This document shows, one piece after another, positions 8,678 through 17,273 of a stretch of 64,000 nucleotides of DNA. The notes under the pieces are model-generated. The model was given only the letters and a program-made list of their open reading frames with translations. It did no database searches and was not told the DNA's origin. Where the stretch lies: positions 4,394,356 through 4,458,355 of the forward strand of contig NZ_KB235896.1 in NCBI RefSeq assembly GCF_000332135.1, written 5' to 3'. The first letter of the stretch is position 1. Each line of letters begins with the position of its first letter. Made by a program: the position numbers and the translations under genes. The stretch comes from Anabaena sp. PCC 7108 (GTDB taxonomy: Bacteria > Cyanobacteriota > Cyanobacteriia > Cyanobacteriales > Nostocaceae).

Positions 8678-8979
8678 TAGGTAGGGGTTAATGGGGGGAG
8701 CAAGGGTGACAGATGCTGACTTAAAGCTCTGCCATTAATTTCGATGGGGTAATATCTCTCTGTGATCACCCACTCTGCTCCCCTGCCTCCTGCTGAATTT
8801 CGTCTTGCTATCTCTTTTAGAGGTGGGGATGTAAATTTAACCGACTACTACCACTATGTGAGAACTTTGCTTGCTACACATATTAGCCGCGCTCATAGTA
8901 TCAAGAAGGGCTATAAAAAATATCTTGACTTTAAATGTGGAGGCTGTAGCACAAATAGTTTAGTCAAGGTTGAATCGCT
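8678..8979. other. Intergenic spacer downstream of hetR
   Basis: Spacer between the stop of the Cys-repeat protein and the hetR terminator. A plus-strand frame starting with GTG at 8762 overlaps the hetR 3' end and looks like a chance ORF. Nothing else is recognisable. Confidence 0.4.
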
Positions 8980-9003
8980 AAAAATTAGAAGTAATCTTCT
9001 AAT
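8980..9003 (-). terminator. Rho-independent-like terminator of hetR
   Basis: The 8-bp perfect stem ATTAGAAG/CTTCTAAT with a four-base loop (8984-9003) lies 11 bases past the hetR stop. It is followed on the minus strand by a short T run. Confidence 0.7.
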
Positions 9004-9014
9004 CTTTGGCGACT

Positions 9015-9959
<945 letters not shown>

Positions 9960-10061
9960 TTAAATTATCTAGTATACACCAAGCTGCAATATACGTCTTC
10001 AGTTCAGATAATTAATTATGTTTGAACCATGACTTTTTTGTGATTCCCAAATACACTAACA

Positions 10062-10090
10062 ATTTTTCCAGGATCAAGCCCAGGAAAAAT
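10062..10090. promoter_or_regulatory. Inverted repeat in the hetR upstream region
   Basis: The arms ATTTTTCC and GGAAAAAT are separated by 13 bases containing a second small arm pair. The element lies about 150 bp before hetR and 78 bp past the stop of the upstream gene. It could be a weak terminator of that gene, a leader hairpin or a protein site. There is no strong T run on either strand. Confidence 0.35.
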
Positions 10091-10167
10091 GCTGAGGTTG
10101 AATATCCGCATTTTGAGAATGGGGAGAGTCAGTTTTGAGGATGTTAAGTTTCATTGCTCTTTGTGAT

Positions 10168-12480
10168 TTAGTTATTGGGACTAGAAGATTTAACTTGGTT
10201 TTGCATTTTTTCAAAGCTGAAAGCAACAGCACCTAAGGTGACTAATAAAACTCCCAGAATTTGTAATAGATTCAAGGTTTCCTGAATCATTAAGCCAGCA
10301 AAAATCACAGTTAGCACTGGCACAGTAGCGCCGATAATTGCTGATTGTGGCGCACCTAGTTTGCGAATCCCAAAGTTATTGAATAAATAACCACAAAGGG
10401 TGAGAACACCCAACATAAAAGCACTTAGAATCACTTCCAGTAAATTAGATGATCTAATTGCTAAACTCCAATCACTAGGTAAAGGAAGCATTAAGCAAAT
10501 AAAGCTTAACAGTAGCATAGTGGCGAAGTTAATTAAAGCAAAAGAAACTGGATGCAGTTGAGTGGCGCATAACCTAGTAAAAATTACATACATAGCAAAA
10601 GCTATTCCGGACATAATTCCTGAGATGGTTCCCAAAGAGGTATTGCTAATGCCTGTGGAGTAACTACCCAAGATTAATAATTCACCAAAAAATATGGTAG
10701 CGTAAGCCCCAGCAGTGATTAAATTAGGACGCTCTCTAAACAGAAACCACGCTAAAAGTCCACTAATCACAGGATAGATAAAAAATAGTGCGATCGCTAT
10801 GCCAGTGGTAACTTCGCCAATAGCAAGGTAAATGAGTACTTGCGACAAGAATAAACAGCCGCCACTGACTACGGACAATATTAAAACCCGCTTTGTTTTT
10901 GCACTGTTAGGGGTAGTATTTCTCCCAATCGAATCAAATAGATTTTGCAGGTCTTGCCAAATTGGAGGATGCAAGATGGGAGCCAAAAGTAGCATCAATG
11001 GCACAACTACTAATAACCTGAGCATCAAGATCAGGAAAATATTACCCAAGGTTGGCGTGATGAATTGCTGTGTCTCGAACTCTCCCAGAATCTGAGAATC
11101 TTTGTAAAAAAGCGCCTTAATAGCTACGTTGTAAAGGGACGATACCAGCGTTGACAAAACAACCAACAAAAAGCCTACTTGAACCGGAGACCAGTTTGGG
11201 GAACTACGGGATCTTTGTCTTCGGGTAGTGACTTCCTGCTTTGGCCTTGGTGCAAATGGATTTGGTGATGTAGTTGAGCTTTCTGACAATTTTGGAGTCA
11301 GGACAGAAATTGGCTCAGTTTTATTTTCCTGGGGTGGCTGTTTTGATGTAATTGAGCTTTCTGATGATTTTGGAGTCAGGACAGAAATTGGCTCAGTTTT
11401 ATTTTCTTGGGGTGGTGGTGCTGATAAGTCTGGACTCTGGACAGAATTTAACTCAGTTTTATTTTCCTGTGATGGTGATGCTGATAAGTCTGGACTCTGG
11501 ACAGAATTTAACTCAGTTTTATTTTCTTGGGGTGGTGGTGCTGATAAGTCTGGACTCTGGACAGAATTTAACTCAGTTTTATTTTCTTGGGGTGGTGGTG
11601 CTGATAAGTCTGGACTCTGGACAGAATTTAACTCAGTTTTATTTTCTTGGGGTGGTGGTGCTGATAAGTCTGGACTCTGGACAGAATTTAACTCAGTTTT
11701 ATTTTCCTGTGATGGTGGTAAAGTTACCACAGCCTCTTTTGGTGATTCCTGGGGGAGCAGAGAAATGGGTTCAGTAATTATTCTCTCTGAGGATTTTTCC
11801 AAGAAACCGTTTTTATGAGGCTCTGTCAGTTGTAATACAGTTGGCGCACCTCCTGTGACAACCTTGAAGGAAGTTGTTTCTTTAGTCTTGTCCAGTTCAC
11901 CTCGTAGACGATTAATGAACTCTGCTAAAATTTCTTCCCCTTGCTGCTGTTGGTCGTACATTCGGGACAACTGCTGGGAAAGATGACTTTGATAATTTTT
12001 TAGTTCTTGTTGCAGCGAGCTAAAAGCAATAGTGACAGTATCATCGAGATTGTCCAACATTTGTCCGACATTCTCATTGATCTGACTGGCTGAATTAGTT
12101 GTGACTTCAGCAGACCTCAACGCAGATCGTTCAGAAGATTCACCGTCAATTGATTGAGTAGCTAGAGACTTCAATGAAGATTGTAGTTGGGAAGATATAT
12201 GCTTTGCCAAAACTTCTGCCAGCTGACGGATTAAAACTTGCTGTTCAGTAATTTGTCGAGCCTGCTGTAACTTTTCTTTTTCTTCAATCAATCGTTGAAT
12301 ATCACTAGCTAAACGTATTTTTTCAGCCTCCAGTCGCTTGACATCATCCTGGAACGACCTCAGGACATTTTGTTGAAGATTCTCCAAATCCTCAACTACA
12401 TCCCAGAGTGCATTTTCTGCGGCTCTAGATAAGTCGCCTCTGATTCGTGGGTTGTCTGGTCGTTTCTCGAATCGCCCCAT
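10168..12480 (-). CDS. Coiled-coil/repeat/EamA transporter fusion protein
   Basis: A 770-residue three-part protein. Residues 1-230 are soluble and rich in Glu/Gln/Lys, with long coiled-coil stretches (about 30-75 and 140-200). Residues about 245-430 are a Pro/Ser/Glu-rich linker: five copies of a 20-residue repeat (QENKTELNSVQSPDLSAPPP) plus two copies of a longer variant with QENKTEPISVLTPK. Residues about 440-755 form roughly ten membrane helices of the EamA/DMT drug-metabolite transporter type, in two EamA halves, the first containing YPVISGLLAWFLFRERPN. The C-terminal transporter alone would be a normal DMT protein; the N-terminal 430 residues are extra. Substrate unknown. Located just upstream of hetR on the same strand. 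Confidence 0.85.
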   Translation of the reverse strand: MGRFEKRPDNPRIRGDLSRAAENALWDVVEDLENLQQNVLRSFQDDVKRLEAEKIRLASDIQRLIEEKEKLQQARQITEQQVLIRQLAEVLAKHISSQLQSSLKSLATQSIDGESSERSALRSAEVTTNSASQINENVGQMLDNLDDTVTIAFSSLQQELKNYQSHLSQQLSRMYDQQQQGEEILAEFINRLRGELDKTKETTSFKVVTGGAPTVLQLTEPHKNGFLEKSSERIITEPISLLPQESPKEAVVTLPPSQENKTELNSVQSPDLSAPPPQENKTELNSVQSPDLSAPPPQENKTELNSVQSPDLSAPPPQENKTELNSVQSPDLSASPSQENKTELNSVQSPDLSAPPPQENKTEPISVLTPKSSESSITSKQPPQENKTEPISVLTPKLSESSTTSPNPFAPRPKQEVTTRRQRSRSSPNWSPVQVGFLLVVLSTLVSSLYNVAIKALFYKDSQILGEFETQQFITPTLGNIFLILMLRLLVVVPLMLLLAPILHPPIWQDLQNLFDSIGRNTTPNSAKTKRVLILSVVSGGCLFLSQVLIYLAIGEVTTGIAIALFFIYPVISGLLAWFLFRERPNLITAGAYATIFFGELLILGSYSTGISNTSLGTISGIMSGIAFAMYVIFTRLCATQLHPVSFALINFATMLLLSFICLMLPLPSDWSLAIRSSNLLEVILSAFMLGVLTLCGYLFNNFGIRKLGAPQSAIIGATVPVLTVIFAGLMIQETLNLLQILGVLLVTLGAVAFSFEKMQNQVKSSSPNN
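11281..11720. repeat. In-frame tandem repeats, 60-bp unit x5 plus 78-bp unit x2
   Basis: Between 11401 and 11700 the sequence repeats with an exact 60-bp period. Three units are almost identical and the others differ at a few bases (cttggggtggtggt versus cctgtgatggtgat). A longer, related unit occurs twice at about 11281-11400. All copies stay in frame and encode the Pro-rich linker of the transporter fusion. Near-identity of adjacent units points to recent slippage or unequal recombination. Confidence 0.92.
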
Positions 12481-12536
12481 CAGTTTCTAACCTCTAACAC
12501 CTTGACGATAAATCAGTTAAGCTGTTCTCAGATTAT

Positions 12537-12655
12537 TTACTGATAACTGTTAACTGTTCACTGGTAACTTTTCACTGACAATAAATCAGTTATCAATTAT
12601 CAATTGTTAAACTGTTTACTGTTTACTGTTTACTGATAACTGTTCACTGTTTCAA
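12537..12655. repeat. STRR-like repeats (aactgtt/tttactg variants)
   Basis: Degenerate heptamer runs such as 'gtttact' repeated three to four times and 'aactgtt' variants lie upstream of the transporter fusion gene. The remaining spacer to 12996 has no gene that I trust; a minus frame at 12644-12958 has no family likeness and is not called. Confidence 0.7.
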
Positions 12656-12996
12656 AGCTTTGCAGATGGGTAGGTTGTGAAAAACCAAAATTTGTGCGAA
12701 GTGTAAATTGCGTGACAGTTTTTGTTGCTCTGAGGAATTAAAGTATTTTTCTATGAAAAATAGAAGATATTGCCATCCCCTGCACAATATTCTAGTAAAT
12801 GACCAACAATTCTGCAAAAATATGCTGTTTAGTAGTAATTGCAGAATGTAGCGGTTTTTAATTGCGTCGGATTCCAATTGAACGTAGGGGTACAGCACCG
12901 AAAGTTTTGTAGTGAAACAGCTATCTTGCTTACGCGATTTCCCTAGAATGTGTTGCATTCATTATGAGATCGAGTATGTAAGAATCTCCATAAATT

Positions 12997-14253
12997 TCAT
13001 TTTAAATTTAAGATCATCCGGATAATGCTGAAGATGGTAGCGCTGAGAATGGCACTAATGGGGACTGTAATTACCCAGGCGGCGGCGATTCCTTGGAGGG
13101 TTTGCAATTTCAGTGATTTGAAGTTTTGTACTAGTCCAATGCCCACTACACCTCCAACGAGGGCGTGAGATGTGGATACAGGTAAACCCAGTCGGGAAGC
13201 AAGTAAGATTGTGGTGGCGGTGGCCAGTTCGGCACAAAATCCGCTACTCGGTTGTAAAGATATAATATTTTCGCCGATGGTGGCAATTACTTTTTTACCC
13301 CAGATTGCTAAACCAGCGACAATACCAATACCACCAAGAATCAGAATCCAGATGGGGATGGTAATACCATCAATGGGTACGCTACCTGTACGCTGGATGT
13401 AGGATATGACTGCTAGGGGTGCGATCGCATTCCCAACATCATTTGAACCATGTGCAAAGGCGACAAAGCAAGCACTTAATAATTGGAAGCGTCCGAATAA
13501 TTGCTCTGTGGGATTGGTAATTGGTGATTGGTGATTGGTAATTGGGGAATTAAGTTTTTTCCAGTTATATATTGTCAGTCCAATTGCGGCTGTTGCACCT
13601 ATAAATATGGGGATGTCGTGTGCAGGGATGTTTAAACCGACTTCTTCAATTAAAAACGTTGTCAGTGGTTGGGTGAGGGATGGTAGGACAATTACACCAA
13701 ATACACTCAGTAAAATTGTGCTTAACCAAGGAATCCATTCTTGTAACTGTATGTGGGGATTCGGTTGTTCTAAAATCCAGCGCTGAATCAGACTGTAAAA
13801 AAAAGCCGCTATTATCCCACTAATTACAGGTGTTAAAATCCAACCGATGGTAATTAAACCAATAGCTGACCAGTCTATAGCATTTATTCCCAAGGCTACC
13901 CAACTAAATCCAGCGATCGCACCCACAACGGCATGAGATGAGGATACAGGTAAACCGCGTGATGTGGCAATCTGTAGCCATATCCCTGATGATATCAGTA
14001 CCGTTGCCATGCCTAACAGTAAGGTTTGCGGTGTGGTGGTAAATAGTTCGGGGTTAGCAATTTTTGTCCCCAAGGTTTCTGTTACCCCATGTCCGAATAA
14101 TACCGCACCTGTAAATTCTAAGATGCCGGCAATGATAATTGCTTGTTTGAGGGTGACAGCTTTAGAACCTACAGAAGTCCCCATAGCATTGGCTACATCA
14201 TTTGCGCCCAGATTAAAAGCTACATAAAAAGCTAAGAAGGCGAGAATAATCAT
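12997..14253 (-). CDS. PiT-family inorganic phosphate permease
   Basis: A 418-residue low-affinity phosphate:cation symporter of the inner membrane. The duplicated PHO-4 signature is intact: GANDVANAMGTSVGSKAV near residue 18 and GSNDVGNAIAPLA near 270. The paired loops VSSSHAVVGAI and VSTSHALVGGV are also present. About ten membrane helices are predicted. In the central hydrophilic loop the sequence NSPITNHQSPITNPTEQL is encoded by a heptamer array (13513-13547), so the loop was altered by repeat insertion without breaking the frame. No phoU or regulator is adjacent. Confidence 0.94.
   Translation of the reverse strand: MIILAFLAFYVAFNLGANDVANAMGTSVGSKAVTLKQAIIIAGILEFTGAVLFGHGVTETLGTKIANPELFTTTPQTLLLGMATVLISSGIWLQIATSRGLPVSSSHAVVGAIAGFSWVALGINAIDWSAIGLITIGWILTPVISGIIAAFFYSLIQRWILEQPNPHIQLQEWIPWLSTILLSVFGVIVLPSLTQPLTTFLIEEVGLNIPAHDIPIFIGATAAIGLTIYNWKKLNSPITNHQSPITNPTEQLFGRFQLLSACFVAFAHGSNDVGNAIAPLAVISYIQRTGSVPIDGITIPIWILILGGIGIVAGLAIWGKKVIATIGENIISLQPSSGFCAELATATTILLASRLGLPVSTSHALVGGVVGIGLVQNFKSLKLQTLQGIAAAWVITVPISAILSATIFSIIRMILNLK
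13513..13547. repeat. Heptamer STRR inside the phosphate permease gene
   Basis: Five contiguous 7-mers (attggta, attggtg, attggtg, attggta, attgggg) lie within coding sequence and translate to part of the central loop. The same heptamer class is intergenic at 1803-1838 and near 32000. Confidence 0.88.
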
Positions 14254-14255
14254 AG

Positions 14256-14731
14256 TTGTCTGAATCAGGATTTCCAGGATTTTAGGATGTACAGGATTAA
14301 TGTTGGTTGTTTTTGATGTAGTTTGTTAATTTTGTTAATCCTTTAAATTGTCTGATAGCGAAGCGTGGCGTAGCCATATCAGGATTTACAGGATTAATGT
14401 TGATTGTTTTTGATGTAAGTAGCCATCATGAACTGTGTACACCAGAACACATGAAAAAAAACTTCTTATTCCCCTCCACGAAACAGCGGGGAGGGGTTAG
14501 GGGTGGGGTCTTATTTTCAAGTCAGGTAGGCGAAAATAAAGAGAACAATGTTAAGTAAGGTAACAAATTCTGAAATTGGCTCGTAGTTAGGGCTACCCTG
14601 CGGGAATGCTTCGCAAACAGCTCTACTTTCAGGTCTAAAGACCTCACTACAAACCTTTAATTATTTACGTTACGCTACTTAGTTTGTTAATCTTGTTAAT
14701 CCTCTAATCCTGAGTATCCTGATTCTGACAA
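14256..14731. repeat. Inverted-repeat-bounded spacer with 'caggatt' repeats
   Basis: The left end (from 14256, ttgtctgaatcaggatttcc) and the reverse complement of the right end (to 14731, ttgtcagaatcaggatactc) match at most positions over about 26 bases. Inside, 'tacaggattaatgttg.ttgtttttgatgta' occurs twice (about 14292 and 14388). There are also 'gatagcgaagcgtggcgtagcc' and 'aatgcttcgcaaacagc' cyanobacterial palindromic strings. No coding region or RNA gene is seen in the 486-base spacer. Possibly a decayed mobile element. Confidence 0.55.
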
Positions 14732-14739
14732 TATTTGAT

Positions 14740-15786
14740 TTACGGATAAATTAGAATTTTATACGTTTCCGGTGTGGGTGCGATCGCTTGGTCTACGGCT
14801 TGTGATAAATCTTGTAGGGGATAGCGATCGCTAATTAAGGCTTTGACATCAATGCGGCGATTAAAGACAATATCGGCGGAAAGACTTTGTAAACGGTATG
14901 ATGAGCTATAACTACCCATCAAATCAATTTCCCGACGATAGAGAGTATTCGGATTAATGGGAATTGTCAACTCATCAGGAAACTCGGCGAAAAACAAGAT
15001 TTTTCCACCTTTGCGAGTACAGTCTAAAGCTTGGAAAAATGCTTTGTCACTGGGAACAGCTAACAAGGTGACATCAACACCCATACCCCCAGTTAAAGCT
15101 TGAATTTTTGCAGGTAAATCAGGATCACGAGCATCGAAAGCTGCTTCTGCACCCACTTCTAGAGCTTTTTCAATTCTAGATGGTAAAAGGTCAGTAGCGA
15201 TCGCTCTGGCTCCAAAATACTTCACCAACATCATAAACATTAACCCAATTGGCCCAGCCCCAGTGATTAACACAGTCTGTCCCGGTGCAATTTGAGCCTT
15301 TTTCACCGCTTTTAAACAGCAATTAGTCGGTTCTACAAAACTCGCTTCTTCAAAACTAATATCATCGGGGATAGGAATTAAACCCCCATTCTCCACAATA
15401 TGACCTGGAACTTTTACATACTCAGCAAAACCGCCGCCACTGGCGTTAAAACCTGCGGTAGTTGAGATATTTTTATAAACATCACACATGGAGAAATTAT
15501 CATTTAAGCAGTAGGAGCAACGCATACATGGTATATGGTGCATCACCGCTACCCGTTGTCCTACCGTCCACCCTTTCACATTAGCACCCACAGATGCGAT
15601 CGTTCCAGCCGTTTCATGTCCAAATATACGTGGCGGTTCATACAAAGGATAACGAATTTTTTTAATATCTGACTGACACAAACCTACAACCCTCACCTGT
15701 ACTAGTACTTCATCTGCTTCTAGGGTGGGAACGGGGACTTCTTCGTAGGATAATTGATTAACGCCTCTAAATACTTGTGCTTTCAC
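14740..15786 (-). CDS. Zinc-dependent medium-chain alcohol dehydrogenase
   Basis: A 348-residue MDR-family oxidoreductase close to the sorbitol/threonine dehydrogenase branch. The catalytic zinc site shows as GLCQSD (Cys about 37) and FGHETAG, and the structural zinc lobe as CMRCSYCLNDNFSMC. The NAD(P) site reads VLITGAGPIGLMF. The start is GTG at 15786 with a weak ribosome site; it gives the normal N-terminus. Substrate cannot be fixed from sequence. It stands alone downstream of the second PIN pair and is not obviously co-regulated. Confidence 0.88.
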   Translation of the reverse strand: MKAQVFRGVNQLSYEEVPVPTLEADEVLVQVRVVGLCQSDIKKIRYPLYEPPRIFGHETAGTIASVGANVKGWTVGQRVAVMHHIPCMRCSYCLNDNFSMCDVYKNISTTAGFNASGGGFAEYVKVPGHIVENGGLIPIPDDISFEEASFVEPTNCCLKAVKKAQIAPGQTVLITGAGPIGLMFMMLVKYFGARAIATDLLPSRIEKALEVGAEAAFDARDPDLPAKIQALTGGMGVDVTLLAVPSDKAFFQALDCTRKGGKILFFAEFPDELTIPINPNTLYRREIDLMGSYSSSYRLQSLSADIVFNRRIDVKALISDRYPLQDLSQAVDQAIAPTPETYKILIYP

Positions 15787-15837
15787 GTTGGTTTCTTATC
15801 ATTCAACGTTACTAGATTTAGCATTTTGTGGTGAACT

Positions 15838-16386
15838 TTAGGTTATGAAAGTATGGATTTTTTGAACAAATCTTGGTATTGGGTTACTTAATTTATCAAG
15901 TAGTTGAAATAAAGTTAAAGGAGTTCTTTTATATTTTTGAGATTGTGTGAGTAAAACTTGAACCATTATTTCAGGGTATTCTTCAGATATATCACAGAGG
16001 AAATCATCAGGTGACTGTGCTTTTATATTCCAAGGCTTCAAAACTTGTTTCTGAAAATCTTTAATATTTTGAGTAACTACAATATCTCCTTTATCAACTA
16101 TACCAGCAGCGAGAACATGACGATCCTTAGGGTGATTTTTCATCACAGACTCCAGTTCTTGAGGTACTTCAACCATAGCCTCTGGAAAAGCAGTTTTGAT
16201 AACTTCCTCTAACTTCTTAGCTCCTTCGCTAGAAATATATCCTTTATTGATGAGATTTCCCATTGCTTCATCTAGGATTTTTTGTGACCAATAAGGTACA
16301 TACAAACCAGCCTCAGCAGTAGAAAGTAAGGTATCTCGTAAGTACATTGGAAACAAAACACAGGCATCTAAGATAACATTAGGCAT
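15838..16386 (-). CDS. PIN_3-type toxin
   Basis: A 182-residue PIN-like nuclease. The N-terminus PNVILDACVLFPMYLRDTLL supplies the first Asp. The central part has LDEAMGNL, the segment HPKDRHVLAAGI supplies further acidic residues, and VVTQNIKDF is the late motif. It is larger than VapC and fits the PIN_3 class that pairs with excisionase-like antitoxins. The gene starts 19 bases after the upstream HTH gene and is probably translated from the same mRNA. Toxicity is inferred, not shown. Confidence 0.8.
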   Translation of the reverse strand: MPNVILDACVLFPMYLRDTLLSTAEAGLYVPYWSQKILDEAMGNLINKGYISSEGAKKLEEVIKTAFPEAMVEVPQELESVMKNHPKDRHVLAAGIVDKGDIVVTQNIKDFQKQVLKPWNIKAQSPDDFLCDISEEYPEIMVQVLLTQSQKYKRTPLTLFQLLDKLSNPIPRFVQKIHTFIT

Positions 16387-16405
16387 AGTGATTTAACTGT
16401 TTTAC

Positions 16406-16870
16406 TCACTCCTCGTAATCATAAAGTCCCGCTTCTTCACTTACTTCAATAAGTTCTTGTAGGCATTTTCTACGCTTGATATCTCGTTGTTCTTTATATT
16501 TCATCAAATCATCAAAACGAACACGTCGATGTGTTCCTACCATAATATGAGGAATTTCACCCTGGTCTAATAACTTAATCAGGTAAGGACGTGAAACTTT
16601 CAGCAGGTCTGCTGCTTTTTGTGTTGTCAGTTCTCTATCCTGAATGACTACAGATATTATTTTACCTGATGCCAGTGCATGAACAGCCTGGTGTAATACA
16701 TGATACACCGTTTCGGGAATCTGAATTTCTTTACCGTCTGCTCCTACTAGTTTTGGTTGGGAGCCTTCAAGCTGAAGTATACGTTCAAGGTGCTTAATAG
16801 ATGACTGTTCCTGTTCTGAAGCCATTACCGACTCTACAGGCAGGTTTTGCCCAGATATGATGGTCTTCAT
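16406..16870 (-). CDS. Excisionase-like HTH antitoxin
   Basis: A 154-residue protein whose second half is a MerR/excisionase-type helix-turn-helix: LTTQKAADLLKVSRPYLIKL followed by IPHIMVGTHRRVRFDDLMKY, about residues 82-128. The N-terminal half is an acidic helical region and the tail is acidic (EEAGLYDYEE), suited to binding the toxin. It is the first gene of the pair, so it should bind its own promoter just upstream of 16870. Confidence 0.82.
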   Translation of the reverse strand: MKTIISGQNLPVESVMASEQEQSSIKHLERILQLEGSQPKLVGADGKEIQIPETVYHVLHQAVHALASGKIISVVIQDRELTTQKAADLLKVSRPYLIKLLDQGEIPHIMVGTHRRVRFDDLMKYKEQRDIKRRKCLQELIEVSEEAGLYDYEE

Positions 16871-16972
16871 TGTTTATGATTACTTTAATCAAGATATCTA
16901 AAAGTATATCTTTTATATTATCTAAACGCAATATCCGAAACGAGAATCAAATAGAAATATATTTTATGAGAC

Positions 16973-17182
16973 TCAGGATACGCTGGATTCAAGGATGTAC
17001 AGGATGAAAATAATTAAATCGGGTCAATCCTTAATAGGACTTACCCAAAAAAACACTCAAACTCCTATTCCTCTGTGTTCTCTGTGTCCTCTGTGGTATG
17101 CCTGACGGCACGCTACGCGAACGTTATTCCGTGACTCGTGCGTAAGTCCTGATTAAATCCTGTAAATCCTGATTTAGACAAT
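16973..17182. repeat. 'caggatt' repeat element interrupted by a small MITE
   Basis: Left part 'gactcaggatacgctggatt' plus 'gatgtacaggatg' and right part 'aaatcctgtaaatcctgatttagac' are of the same repeat class as the one bounding 14256-14731. Between them sits the inverted-repeat element at 17036-17150. Confidence 0.5.
17036..17150. mobile_element. MITE-like element, family AGGACTTACGCA, copy 1
   Basis: A 115-bp element with terminal inverted repeats: the left end reads AGGACTTACCCAA and the reverse complement of the right end reads AGGACTTACGCACG. The inside is non-coding and holds 'tctctgtgtcctctgtgg'. The same termini bound 40788-40933. Confidence 0.6.
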
Positions 17183-17229
17183 GAAAATTGGCTCTGAGTC
17201 TAGGATAAAACAAGGCAGAGCCTTTAAGA

Positions 17230-17256
17230 ATTCATTCCCATACAGAGTATGGGAAC
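17230..17256. repeat. Hairpin ttcccatac/gtatgggaa downstream of dxs
   Basis: A perfect 9-bp inverted repeat with a three-base loop, of the 'cgttcccatg...catgggaacg' type scattered in cyanobacterial genomes. It lies 18 bases past the dxs stop and may end that transcript, though no T run follows. Confidence 0.55.
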
Positions 17257-17273
17257 GAGAAAAAGAAAATTAT

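Noticed and set aside
11228-11818. Plus-strand ORFs of 141-196 codons
   Set aside because: Shadow frames of the 60-bp repeats of the minus-strand transporter fusion; the long length is produced by the repeat period.
12644-12958. Minus-strand ORF of 104 codons
   Set aside because: Cys/Tyr/Phe-rich translation in a repeat-bearing spacer, no ribosome site and no family likeness.
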